Positions 1 through 11,156 of a DNA stretch of 43,148 nt are shown in pieces. The translations under genes and the position numbers were made by a program. The stretch is from Selaginella moellendorffii (Eukaryota; Streptophyta; Lycopodiopsida; Selaginellales; Selaginellaceae): positions 276,363-319,510 of the forward strand of contig NW_003314279.1 in NCBI RefSeq assembly GCF_000143415.4, read 5' to 3'. The notes beneath the pieces are model-generated. The model saw only the letters and a program-made list of their open reading frames with translations. It had not been told where the DNA came from and ran no database searches. Numbering within the stretch: position 1 is the stretch's first letter; each line of letters opens with the position of its first letter.

Positions 1-289
1 CCCCGCAAGTATATCAATGTGCAAAACTACATTGCGCTCTCACGCCACCACTATATGAATCGACATCACAGCTTGGGAGGGCGATGAAGGCTATGGTCTC
101 CATCTGGCGATGGTGATGAAGTGGCAATGCCATCGATTTGTGTGTGAACAAAGACACTATTTCCTGCAGCTCCATCCCCCAAGAAGGTAGAGCTTGCATG
201 CCTTTGGTGAGGAGGAATCCGGTGCCACTGGGTATCAAAATCTCTTATCGTCCAAGCCCTGTTTGGCTCTGGAGTCTGGCAAATAGTTG

Positions 290-665
290 ATGAGAAACTG
301 TGAAAGGAGTAGCGCAAGTCTCGTGCACAGGGAAGCGTGCCGGATCGACGAGCTAAGCACCGGCAATGCACATTCTTCGTGCTATCACTATATGCCTGGT
401 TTGGGCATATTGACAAGGCAATCAAGGTCTTTCACTCGATTCAGGATCCCAATGTCTTCTCCTGGAAAGTCCCGTTACAGGCCTTTTGCGATGACAATCG
501 CGTTGAGAGGGACGTGGTGACCTGGACTGCGATGGTGATTGCATATGCCCGCATTGGGCATATTTTGCGCCAAAGTTTTTCTTCACGGGCCCCGGCGAAA
601 CCAGGTGGAATGCCTCTCATCCACCGCGAGGCCTTGCTCAATGGATGCTGTCTCAGGGACAAGTC
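290..665 (+). pseudogene. PPR protein relic (PLS type)
   Basis: Two adjoining PPR-like blocks can be read. One contains LYAWFGHIDKAIKVFHSI followed by DPNVFSW, and the next reads DVVTWTAMVIAYARIGH. These match the helix-turn-helix repeat endings typical of plant organelle RNA-binding PPR proteins. The frame changes near 350-390, where a VHREACRIDE stretch lies in another frame, and coding similarity stops by about 575. There is no convincing start, no full repeat array and no E or DYW domain. I read it as a short decayed fragment. The family name is recognised from the repeat signature; loss of function is inferred from the frame break and the small size. Confidence 0.6.
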
Positions 666-1746
666 AAGTTAATCCCAGTTGCTACTCGAGTACGTACTGC
701 CACTTCCCGGTCCAATAAGGTCACATCGCTGGTTGGAATGACTTGAGATCTTCCTTTTTCTTTTGCAGGAGAGGAAGTTTTTCGATGAGAAGTTCGTCCC
801 GCTAGACACCAAAACGTTGTGTGAGCTCACGTCGGCAGCTGAAAGCCTTGAGGTGGACTTGACCAGTCGACTCTAGATCGGATGATGGAAGGAAAGACAC
901 CGAAAGAGATCTGGACTGCCAGACGATCTAACTGAAGTAGGAAGCTAATGTTATAGATCTCTCACGGGCATGGTAGCTTGCGAATTGTTTAATTCCAGCT
1001 CAGCTGTGGACAAAAAATGCATTTTGCTGGCGAGCTTCATGCAGATTGGAGATGTAGACATGGTGGCGTGGTTGAAATTGCAGCACAGCACGAGATGAAG
1101 CCAAAGAAATGTTCGATCGATACGAAGGATCAAATCTCATGAACATAATGCTAGAAGCATCAAATTCATGATCACGGCTCTTTTTCCCCATATTGTGAAA
1201 AACATTGCTCCTTCAATTCGCTTAGGACCACCAAAACTACAACACAAGTCCGTCCACAAGCCATCCAGCAGGCTGTCCGATCAGCAGGATTCCTCATCCC
1301 CTCCCGCTACTAGGGACAACTAATTAAGTTGCTTCGTTTGGACTAATTGAGAAAACTCTCCGGTTTTTTATTTCTTCCCCTTTTTTAGCTGCCACTTAGC
1401 TCAAGTTTAGGGTTCATTGTTGAAGGGCTAGAGCACACGGACGAGATGGGTTGGGGTCGTTGACCCTTGGCCGGCCCGGCCCTAGGCCACTTCACACGGT
1501 AAGTTCGTTTAGGTAGGGTTTTTCTTTGCGTGAGCAACAAGCGAGTAAAGAAAGCAAAGCTGCTTGCAACGAGCTGAGGTATGATCAAAGATAAAAGAAA
1601 GGCTAGTGGCGATCAAGAATTAACAACTCAAAAAAGCAAAGTGCAAAACAACGGGCCAAGGAACTCTCAACGCGAAGAGAAACACACCAACGTGGACAAT
1701 ACGAACGATCATTGACGTGCATGCTTTAAGAATCCAACTTCCACGT
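666..1746. other. Intergenic, no gene seen
   Basis: No open frame with recognisable family features was found on either strand. The right part, from about 1620, is the probable 3' UTR of the transporter gene that reads leftward and ends at 1747. Confidence 0.5.
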
Positions 1747-3562
1747 TTAAACCTCTCTGAGCTCTTGGCCGCCACCTCCCTCGTCCGGCTGCCACCCGAA
1801 ATACTTACAAACCTCCTCCAGCGACTTGCCTTTGGTCTCGGGCACCACGAAGAATACAAACACGATGGACGCAAACGCGATGGAGGCGTAGACGAAGAAG
1901 GCCCCGGACGTGGTGAGCGCTTCGGCCAGGCTCAAGTAAGTGAGCGCTACAGTCCCGCTGATCCCCCTGTTCATCCCGATGGACAGGCTCATCGCCCGTG
2001 CCCTGAGAGTGAGCGGGAAGATCTCCGACGTGAGCACGTACACCGTCGGCCCCAATCCAATGGAGAAGCTCGCCATGAAGCCGCAGATGGCGAGCATGGC
2101 GATGACCACCAACGCCACTGACGCGTGCTGTGAGCTGCTCATGTCCACCTTGGCACCGACGTGAAGGAAGCGGAACGTCACCGCTACCGTGGTGAGCGCG
2201 ATGGTCATCCCGGTGGCACTGGCCAGGAGCAGCGTCCTGCGTCCCACGGTGTCGAGATAGACGGTGGCCACCAGGATGAAGAGAGTTTTCGTCAGGCCGA
2301 CCGCGATGGTCATGCCCAGCACGCTCGTCCTGCTCTTCATCCCCGCCTGTGCGAACACCGTCGGGCTGTAGTACACGAGAGCGTCCACGCCCGATGCCTG
2401 CTGGAAGAAGTGAATTCCCAGTGACACCAGTAGCATCCTGCGCACCGGAGCCGATGGTAGCAGTAGCTGCTTCCAGACGTTGCTACCTGTTTTTCTCTTT
2501 GCTTTGACCATCGGCTTCCTCTGCTCGGTGGTCGACGAAGCCACCGACGGGAGCTTTCGCAGCTCCGCTGGATGATCGGCTTCCGGGTCCATCTTTGAGG
2601 TGTGCTCGTCCCGGACCTCTTGTTTCTCTGCCTCGTACTCGTCCCCCAGTGACTCTACTATCGCCGTGAGCCTCGACTCCGCCTCGCCCTTGTTCCCGCC
2701 GCAAGTTCTGATGAGAACGGTCTTGGCTTGAGAGACTCTGCCTTGCATCACCAGCCAGCGAGGAGACTCGGGCATCACCAGCACGGCGCAAGCCAGGAAC
2801 ACCGCAGGGACGGCACCGAGTCCCAGCATCAGCCTCCATCCCAGCCACTGGGGAAGCGGAGAGAGTGCAAAGTTCGCTACATAGCCAACCAGGATCCCAG
2901 TGTTGATAAAAACTTCGGCAAACGACACCAAGGATCCCCTGCTTCCGGGAGGAGAGAGTTCTGCCGTGTACACTGGAGCGATGATCATAGCAAAGCCGAC
3001 CCCAACTCCCGATAGAACTCGTGCCCCCATGAGCACTGCGTACGATGGAGATAATGCCATGAGCAAGGCACCAACGAAGAAGATCACAGAGGCTGTAGCC
3101 ATTGTCTTCCTTCTTCCAACCGCATCGGCCAGCTTCCCAGCCATGAGCCCACCCACGAGAGACACCAGGTTGAGAATACCAACCAGTATTTCCTGCTGTA
3201 CGCTGTTGAGCTTGAAGTCATCTTTAATGTACAGCAAGGCACCACTCATAACACCAATATCTGCACAAAAAGTAATGAGATCCAACACACATCCAAAGGA
3301 AGAAGAAGAACGTACCATATCCAAGCAGTATAGAGTTGAGAGAAGCCAGCAATGTGCAAAACACAACATACTTGTTGTAGTTCTTCTTTCTTCCGCCAGG
3401 AACTGTCTCGGCTTCTGCTGCTGGTGCTGCTGGTGCTCCTGGTGCTGAAGAATTACCTCCTGAAAGTCTTCCTTCCAGATTTCTAGCTGAATCGAACAGA
3501 CCCTTCCTTCCATGTTCTGAGGACTCGGATGGCTCACGAGCAAGACGGGAGCGCTCTTCCAT
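1747..3562 (-). CDS. Polyol/monosaccharide transporter (MFS sugar porter)
   Basis: Proton-coupled sugar or sugar-alcohol uptake, probably at the plasma membrane, by similarity to plant PLT/PMT transporters. Two exons: 3316-3562 and 1747-3260, with a 55-bp GT-AG intron rebuilding LLGYDIGVMSGA. The spliced product is about 586 aa. The first ATG in frame is at 3562; upstream in frame there is a stop and no earlier ATG. Visible sugar-porter marks are DAVGRR after TM2, the PESPRWLVMQGR motif after TM6, the conserved QQASGVDALVYYSP block in TM7, DTVGRR and the final PETKGKSLEEV. Twelve hydrophobic segments fit. The N-terminus (about 60 aa, rich in Ala/Pro) and the central loop (charged, about residues 255-310) are longer than in usual 500-530 aa relatives. 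The gene looks intact. The exact substrate cannot be told from sequence. Confidence 0.9.
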
Positions 3563-4108
3563 CCTTCCCTTCCTCCGCAGCAACTGGCGCCGTTTAAATT
3601 GGAGTTGCGTGATACCACAGAGCCTACTGGGTCCTTCACCGTCCAGACATCACCGTCAGGCTCTTGTTTTATTAAGCAGGTCCTTTTGGGCCGTGCCACG
3701 GCTCGTATAGTTGAACAAAGATATCCTGCATCCAAGACACAGCCATTAGCCCCGGTTCCGACGCTACAATCAAACGGAAGTCTTTTAATTTTTTTCATCC
3801 TTTCTTTTTCCTGCCTTTTCTCTGACCCGGAAGTCCTCGACACTCAACGGAAAACTGTCAGCTACAAAGTCAAGACTAGCACACTATCATGGATGCCACA
3901 CGTCACAGGAAACAAGATTTCAAAGAAACTAAAGAAACATGACAACCAAGCAACCATTCGGAAACCGCAGAAACGACGTACTAAGCTCCGTCTCTAAAAG
4001 ACCACACCATGCCATGTGTATGTATTATATTCCTACAAGCCCGTGATTCCACCTACAAAAAAGAACCAGTATTATACAACCAACGTCAGAACAGCGCCAA
4101 CGTACCGC
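3563..4108. other. Upstream region of the transporter gene
   Basis: No coding match seen. It lies between the transporter start and the 3' end of the PAS1-like relic, so it should hold the transporter 5' UTR and promoter. I could not pick out a convincing TATA box. Confidence 0.35.
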
Positions 4109-6494
4109 TCACAAAATGACGCATTTTTGGCCTCTCCATAAACTCCTCCCAGCGTTCCAAATAGTTTTCATTTGTTGCCTCAAAGAGGAAGGTGGATTAA
4201 CAATTTCCTCAGGCTGCTGCTCTTCGGATCGCACACTGTTCTCGGCTACCTCTCTTGGCTCGAGCGTCTCTTTAGATAGTTCACCTGGCTTCTTGTCAAG
4301 GAGCCCTTGAAACTGCTTCCGAACTCTGAAATACTATGAGCAGAATTATGAAGGTCCATTGCTAATTACCAACCTGCTCTTTCCTTTTCAGTGTGGATAG
4401 AGCAGCTTTTGCGTCCACTTACGACGACTTGTCTGTACTGGCCATCTGCAAGATATTTGTAAGAACACATGCCTCTAACATACTTTTACATACTTTTGCC
4501 TTTTCGAAATCCTTCTGAGCGTCGTCAAAATCCCCCATTCCCATAAAAGCATTCCCTCGGCGGTACAGTGCTTTCGAGTGACAAGGATTTACTTCTAGAA
4601 CCTGCATATTCATATCCAAAGTTAGAGAAAGAATAAAATTAATTGTGCATACCTGGTTGCATAATTCAATACACTTCCTGAAGTTTCCTTGTTTCTGTTC
4701 ACAAGCTGCGACGTTCAGTTGTATTAGAGTCTGTAAGCAAAATGCGCAAGTTAATAGCAGAGCGAACTTTTAAAAGTGAGAAAAGCTTACACGAGCTTGT
4801 GCAAACTCTACACCCTCATTGTCATCTTGAGGATTCACGTGTTTAAACTCTCGTAAAATCTGTGTAAGATAATCAGAACAGCTTTGGGATATTCAGAATA
4901 AAAGATAGGAAGATTACCTTTTCGTATTTAGCTTTCGCCAATTCAAACTTCCCTTCTTTAAATAACCGATTGCCCTGTAAACTGAAGATTAGATGATAAA
5001 ATACTACTCGAATTACACAATATGGTAGTTCTCATTTTAGTGGCATCATCCATTATCTCCTGCCAGACAATGGGAGGTGGAGCTTTTAAGCTTTGACACT
5101 GTGAAGGTAAACTTTTATTCTATGTGCTTTTGTTCTCGGTATGATTTTGGACATTCTCTGGAACAAGTTTTGGCCTGCCAAAAGATGGTTAAATACCATA
5201 GCAAACGGGTTTTCTCACCTTATTCAGGAGAACAAATAGCATTGTCACACACAATTTAGAACATGCTCCCCGGGTAGCGTAAGTTTAAGGCAAATTTCCA
5301 AACCTTCAGGAACCTGTCATAAACAACATTTTCAGCTTCCAATGCGATATGTTTGAAGCATACCAGTCCTTCTCCTGTAGCAAAAACCAATGGCTCTCCG
5401 CCTTCGTTGTCATTTCGGGTATCAACAAACACTTTGCCACCTTCGCTTGGTAGCACTCCCTTGTAGTGTATACGCAATGTACTGTCTTGAAGTGGGCAGT
5501 CCATGGCTACTCCATCACGGATGCGCCACTTCACTACGCGGCCATCGCCAAACATGTCTCGCAGCTTAAAAATACGCGCTTTAACCATCAGGAAATAGAA
5601 AACAGCATCATACCTGTATTATTTGAACTACTTCTACTTCAAATGCCACTTCACCGGAAGTAACAGGTAGATCGGGAATGGCGGATGATGGAGTAAGATA
5701 CTCTGTGGTAACGTATACAATAGCCTTCTCCCCTTTTGTCCTTGTTCCTATGCCTTTCTCAAGGCCAAGGCAAACATTGTACTCGAGTTTGACGCGCAAA
5801 GATAGAGATATTATACCTCTTTTTTGCCAAAGCAAAATTCGAATGGATTGCCCTTGGTGTGAGCGAAGAACACTTCTCCGTTTACACTTCCGGTTATCCT
5901 AGAGTAAGGCGTTTTTGTTACCACACCAAAAGATGAAGGGACAGTACACACCAAACATTTATCTCGTATGGCTCCCGTGCAGTCTCGAATCCCTCGCCCT
6001 CACGGAGAACCTACGGGTTGAGTTAACTTTGGAGCTTGCAAACCGAGTATATATGAACCTGCTTGAGTACCCCCAAAGTCATCTGTGATCACCTGAAAAC
6101 AACTCGAGTCAAGAAAGAAAAGAGCAAAGCCTACTGACCTTCACAGGTCGGATCTCAAGCATGTCTATCTCAATAATTAGAATCTCGTGTTTCGGAAAGT
6201 CTTCTCGCGCACTAACCGGACGGTCGGGATCTCCATAGTGAAACTCAGGTAAGATTTTAAGCTGGGAAACCATCATCGAGTATGAATGAGAAACAAAGAG
6301 ATGCTACTGAATTTCCCCACCATCACAACAGTTAGTAGTCCTTCTTCCCAGCCTTCGAATCATCTTGCTCTTTCCAAGCACCAGCTTAATTGGCTCACCA
6401 CTTCCTAAAACAGAATAGAAATACTGAAACGAACCGCCAAGCTCCGGCCGAGTGGATTCCATAATCACGCCCTCGCTCGTCCGAGTAGTGCAGT
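4109..6494 (-). pseudogene. PASTICCINO1-like FKBP/TPR immunophilin, decayed
   Basis: PAS1 proteins carry FKBP peptidyl-prolyl isomerase-like domains followed by TPR repeats and take part in very-long-chain fatty acid elongation and cell division control. Reading leftward from 6494 the order is VFHCTTRTSEGVIMESTRPE, EFHYGDPDRPVSAREDFPKH, REGEGFETAREPYEI, TKGEKAIVYVTTEYLTP, FGDGRVVKWRIRDG, GNRLFKEGKFELAKAKYEK, ILREFKHVNPQDD, LNVAACEQKQGNFRKCIELC, SKALYRRGNAFMGMGDFDDA and a tail starting at VRKQFQGLLDKKPGELSKE. Lesions: a five-G run at 6071-6075 puts DDFG out of frame; TGA at 5245-5247 follows PGEHVLNCV and most of the next FKBP strand block is missing; TAA near 4419 replaces a codon after TDKSS; the stretch around 6300-6400 also changes frame. 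The 5' end is cut off by the PGDH relic. Family identity is strong, and so is the pseudogene call. Confidence 0.85.
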
Positions 6495-8670
6495 GAAAGA
6501 CGTGACGCCCAGGCCGACCGTGCTCGTCGCTGAGAAGCTGGGAGAGGCCGGCCTGGATCTCCTCCGCAAGGTAGCCAACGTCGACTGCTCCTACAATCTC
6601 TCCCCCAAGGAGCTCCAGGCCAAGATTTCCCTGTGTGACGCGGTGATCGTGAGGAGCGCTACCAAGGTCACAAACGAGGTGTTTGAGGCGGCCAATGGAA
6701 GACTAAAGGTTGTGGGGAGGGCTGGCGTTGGGATCGACAACGTCAACTTGCAAGCCGCCACCGATAAGAGCTGCCTGGTAGTGAATGCTCCCACGGCAAA
6801 CGCTGTGGCAGCGGCCGAGCACGCCATCGCTCTCCTTGCTGCATTGGCCAGGAACGTCGCGCAAGCAAACGCTTCTGTCAAGTCAGGTAAGATCTTTGTG
6901 TGGCATTTCTTTTCTTTTCTTTGTGGTGTTTGATTGTGTTTGTGTTTTGCTGGATGCTCCAACTTTGTTCTTGCGCACGAGTGCTTTTAAAATCGTTACT
7001 TTGTTTGATAATGTCTTGCTGACTTTGTTTCATTGTTTGGAATCATTAGCTTTGTTTGATCTTGTCTTGCTGACTTTGCTCCATGGTTAAAATTACTAAC
7101 TTTGCTTGATTTTGTCTTGGTGATTTTGCTCCATTGTTCGAAATCATTAGCTTTGTTTGGTCTTGTCTTGCTGACCTTTCTCCATTGTTTACTAAGTTCT
7201 ACTCTCTTGGTCTAAGAAGAACTAACACGAGAGTCGTTTCTTTATTTTTTCTGTTTCTCCAGGGAAGTGGCAGAGAAGCAAGTACACGGGCGTTTCTCTA
7301 GTAGACAAAACCATCGCCGTCATGGGATTTGGGAAAGTGGGATCGGAAGTTGCTCGGAGAGCCAAAGGCCTGGGCATGCACGTGATTGCGCACGATCCGT
7401 ATGCTCCCGCCGACAGGGCCCGCGCCATTGGAGTGGAGATCGTTGGCTTCGACGAGGCACTGGCTCGAGCCGACTTTATCTCGCTCCACATGCCGCTCAC
7501 GGCAACGACGAAACTTTTGCGAAGGTAAAGAAGGGAGTTCGCATCATCAACGTCGCGAGGGGCGGTGTCATTGACGAAGCTGCGTTGATCAAGGCACTTG
7601 ACAATGGCACTGTGGCTCAGGTAGATCTTTTACTTATTTATTCAAGAGAGAGAGATCTGACACGTTGGTGTGTTTTTTGTTAGGCTGCTCACGATGTGTT
7701 CGAGCAAGAACCGCCTGCAAAGGACAACAAGGTGGTCCAGCACGAGAATGTGATAGTTACTCCCCATCTAGGTGCGAGCACGGTAGAAGCGCAGGTTAGC
7801 AGCATCCCAACTTCCATGGCTCATCAAAATGGAGTTTGTAGGAAGGCGTGGCCGTAGAGATTGCTGAGGCTGTCGTTGGCGCGTTGCGTGGAGAGCTTTC
7901 CGCTACTGCGGTGAACGCTCCAATGGTTTCCTCCAAGGTATGCTAATCTCTTTACTGCTTTGCTCGACACTCAATGCTCGCAACTCCAGGTTTTAACCGA
8001 GCTCACTGGCCGAGAAGCTGGGAAAGCTAGCAGCTGGGGCGGAGTCAAGGACGTAATCATCAGCTACACGTCCGCCCGGTCCCCGGACGATCTAGACACC
8101 CGGCTCCTCCGCGCGATGATCGTCAAGGGCCTGGTGGAGCCAGTGTCGGACGCCTTCATCAACCTCGTGAACGCAGACTACGTCGCAAAGCAGCGTGGCA
8201 TCCGGATCAGCGAGGAGAGGCACCCGGCCGAGGGGACGGGCACGCAGGCCCAGCCGCTGGAGAGCATCGCGGTGAAGATCTCCAAAGTTCTCGACCGCAG
8301 TCTCCGACGGTGGAAGGGTGGCGGTGGCGGTGGCGGGCAGGATCAAGAACGGGCTTCCACACCTCTCGCAGGTGGGGCAGTTTAGCATGGAAGTGAGCCT
8401 GGAGGGATCGGTCATCCTGTGCAAACAGGTGGATCAGCCGGGGATCATCGGGAAAGTTGGCGGGCTGCTGGGCGACGGGAACGTGAACGTGAGCTTCATG
8501 AGCGTGGGGAGGACTTCGTCAGGAAGCAGGCGGTGATGGCGATTGGCGTGGATGAGGAGCCGAGCAAGGAAGTGCTGCACAGGATCGGGGCCATCCCGGC
8601 GGTGGAGGAGTTCGTGTTTCTCAATATCACAGGAATCACTGGAAGATCATCGCTCAAGCGAAGGGAATGA
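6493..8670 (+). pseudogene. D-3-phosphoglycerate dehydrogenase (PGDH), decayed
   Basis: PGDH makes 3-phosphohydroxypyruvate, the first step of plastidial serine synthesis. Recognisable order: substrate-binding part (RPTVLVAEKLGEAGLDLL, GRAGVGIDNV, NAPTANAVAAAEHAIALLAA), NAD-binding part ([37 protein letters not shown]), regulatory part, and a C-terminal ACT domain (QVDQPGIIGKVGGLLGDG, KQAVMAIGVDEEPSKE). Exons read as 6493-6886, 7263-7620, 7684-7794, 7842-7937 and 7990-8670. There is no ATG and no transit peptide: the first codon in frame is GTG at the PAS1 junction. Breaks: a short deletion near 7505-7515 (TATT joins NDETF in the wrong frame), missing and shifted sequence after VLTEL near 8005-8035, a frame change near 8295 and another near 8510. 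At least four disabling lesions plus 5' truncation make it non-functional. Confidence 0.9.
6998..7195 (+). repeat. About 50-bp tandem repeat, four copies, in PGDH intron 1
   Basis: The unit runs ctttgtttgatcttgtcttg, continues through a gactttgctccattgtt-like stretch and ends near aaatcattag. Copies begin at about 6998, 7050, 7100 and 7151 with a few substitutions each. The repeat fills much of the 376-bp intron. Fragments of the same unit recur near 19425-19630, showing that the second PGDH relic carried this intron too. Confidence 0.75.
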
Positions 8671-8717
8671 AAGTTCTATGCATTGTCCAGCATTGAAGGT
8701 TTGAAAGTAAAATTCCT

Positions 8718-8772
8718 GGTTACTGATCATTCTTGTGTGAGTGAGAGCCAAGGTCCACTTTAGGGTCATTCC
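8718..8772 (+). promoter_or_regulatory. Conserved leader of reductase copy 1
   Basis: About 55 bp directly before the ATG, beginning ggttactgatcattcttgtg and passing through agagcc and actttagggtcatt, is shared with the two other reductase copies at 17756 and 19940. It lies just after the PGDH stop, so it belongs to the duplicated unit. Function as a 5' UTR or core promoter is inferred; no clear TATA box is in it. Confidence 0.5.
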
Positions 8773-10084
8773 ATGGCGATGGCGAACGAGAAGGTGTGTG
8801 TCACCGGCGCTTCTGGTTTCCTGGCATCTTGGCTCGTGAAGCGGCTATTGGAGGAGGGATATCACGTCATCGGGACTGTGCGCGATCCAGGTACATACAA
8901 ACGAGAAGAAACATAGTTTAATTCTCTTGTTTCTGATACTAGACGATGCGAGCAAGACTTCGCGCTTCCAGGGGCGAGAGAGAGGCTGGAGCTCAAGAAG
9001 GCCGCGCAAGGGGCCTTTGACGATATTGTTCAAGGCTGCCATGGAGTTTTCCATGTCGCGGCTGCCGTGACTCTCAGCTACAAGGACGATCCACAGGTAA
9101 CTTTGCTTGACTCCTTCGATTCGGTCTAGTCTTGTATCACAAACTTTTACTGGTTGTTTTTGTTTACGGTTCTTCTTCCAGACCGAGATTGTTGATCCAT
9201 GCTTGCTTGGAACTCTAAACGTGCTCGATGCCTGCAAGAGATCTACGACAGTCAAGCGAGTGGTGTGCACGTCATCCGTGACTGCTGTCCGCGTGAGGAA
9301 CGACTTCAAGCCCGATGACGTCTTGGATGAATCGGTGTGGAGCTCCCCAGACTGCTGCCGTGAGACTCAGGCAAGTGTCTTATTTCCAAAGGACCAATTC
9401 TTAAAAAACTTTTGAAGTCTAGATGTGGTATGGTCTGGGAAAGACTCTATCCGAGCAAGCAGCACTCGAGTTTGGGAAAGAAAGCGGCATAGATGTGATC
9501 ACAATCGCTCCCAGCTTAATCGTTGGAGAACTTCTCTCGTCCAGGGCCACCGCAAGCGTGCCTATATTCTCCGGCTGCTCCAAGGCAAGCCTTTCTACAT
9601 CGGAAGAACAGAAGAAGGACGTTTTTGAGATTCCAACCTCACTGCAGGAGCCAAGCAGTGGATAGATCACGCTGGATACGTCCATCTCGACGACGTTGCT
9701 CAAGCTCACCTCCTCGCCTACACAAATCCCAAAGCCAGTGGAAGATACGTTTGCTCTGCTATCAACATGAGTGCGATCGAGCTCGCCAGCTTCACGTCCA
9801 AGAGGTATCCCAAGCACAAAATCGCCTCTACCGACGAGTAAGATCACGCAAACAAAAATTTAGTTTTCTGGCGCTGTTTTATACTCATTCCTTTGCTTTC
9901 TTGCAGGATCGAGGTCCGGTGGCCGGCAAATTTCAAGGGATTCAGCTCCAGAAAGCTTCAGGACGACCTTGGGATCCAATTCAAGTCGCTGGAGCAAATG
10001 TTCGACGATTGCGTTGAGAGCCTGGAACGCAAAGGCCTCTTACACGCAAGTAAGAGTAGATCGCTTGACTCATTTCTTTCTTGA
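8773..10084 (+). pseudogene. DFR/CCR-like NADPH reductase, copy 1, broken
   Basis: Extended short-chain dehydrogenase of the dihydroflavonol/cinnamoyl-CoA reductase type (SDR108E). It begins [20 protein letters not shown] with an intact Rossmann glycine motif, and it keeps the YGLGK active-site motif (YxxxK) at about 9428. Compared with intact copy 2, exon 2 has lost a net 10 bp after ASKT (near 8957), shifting the frame, and later 9 bp in frame. Near 9560-9640 the frame breaks again: one frame reads YILRLLQGKPFYIGRTEEGR before a stop, while the downstream block [17 protein letters not shown] lies in another frame. The last exon ([20 protein letters not shown]) is well kept. Exon borders match copy 2. 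A recent pseudogene, since non-broken parts are very similar to copy 2. Confidence 0.85.
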
Positions 10085-11156
10085 TCCAGGTAACGCAAGT
10101 GTGGCATGTATGGCTAGCAAAATAAGCACCATAGTCATGATCGAAGCACTATGGGTCCGTCTCCACTGATTCTCCAGCTTTGCCAGCTCCAGCAAGAGCA
10201 AAGAGCGCTATTAAAAAAAATTTAATTACAAAACCATATCAATCAATATCGGTGAGCAATTGTTGCATGATTTGATGAACTTGTTCCTGATGTGAACTAT
10301 GAAACTGTGAGTGGATTTGATGCAAGCTCTAGACTGGTCACACCTGATAAGAGAACCTGATGAAACTCCACCGACGACCGAACAATATTGAAAGCAAGCT
10401 CTAGACCGGTGTAATGAAAACCTGATAAGAAATGTTTGTTCTAGCTCGTGTACTGGAACGGAAGAAAACAAACGATAGGATCGTGCTTGTATCTAATTAT
10501 CGGGATCAGCCCTCTTCCTCCCCTGTTTGTGCATCACCGCCATCGAAATCCAAGAGAGTTGAATCGATTCGACATCGCCCATTTAAATGCGAAAGATCGA
10601 AGAGAAAGGAGAGAGACTCGTGTTTACGTATGGGCGACTGAGCAAGAGCTTCCTGAAATCTCTACAAGTCGATGCCACTCCTGGGCTGGAGGCGGCGGCG
10701 GCGGCAGCGGCGGCAGTGCTGAGAGGATTGAAGCTGCTCAATTGGAACGGCGGTGGCGCCGATGATCACAGCATTTGCGCTGGTCGCCGGGGAGGACCGG
10801 CATCTCATCAATTGGCCCGAAAGACCCAATGCGCTCCTCATCGCGATATATAGTAACTTTCCTCCGATCGATCGATCGATCGACGAACCGGGAACCAAAT
10901 TTGAAGAGCCCGGGAGATTGTTAGGGATTTCAAATCAAAGCCTTTTGCCACGTAGGCGTCGACAAGATTTTTAACCCCCTTTTGCTTAACTTTTATTTAA
11001 AAGGCAGTGAATAGTGTATAGGTTTGGATTAAAGCAAAGGGTGGTGAGATGACAAGCAAAGATTTTTCTGGACTGTTGGTTCTTGCGGATGCTGCAGCCT
11101 AGCCAAGTTTTTCGAAGACATTTGTCCTGAGAAGGAAGCGGTCTCCACGGAAATCC
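10085..11156. other. Intergenic, no reliable gene
   Basis: Contains a direct repeat of about 40 bp (gcaagctctagac to aacctgat, at about 10323 and 10392), a GCG/GCA-rich tract at about 10692-10720 and a GATC run at about 10867-10882. The GCG tract gives poly-Ala or poly-Arg open frames that look like composition artefacts. No family feature was recognised. Confidence 0.45.

Noticed and set aside
66-425. Minus-strand open frame with faint PPR-like wording
   Set aside because: No repeat period or conserved PPR positions; the plus-strand fragment explains the region better.
1717-3997. Long plus-strand open frames opposite the transporter
   Set aside because: They mirror a well-supported MFS gene on the minus strand and have no family features.
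6480-6510. Shared bidirectional promoter between PAS1-like and PGDH genes
   Set aside because: Coding exons of both genes touch with no promoter-sized space and both lack their true 5' ends.
10587-10853. Ala/Gly-rich frame over the GCG tract
   Set aside because: Composition artefact of a trinucleotide repeat; no conserved feature and no clear gene structure.
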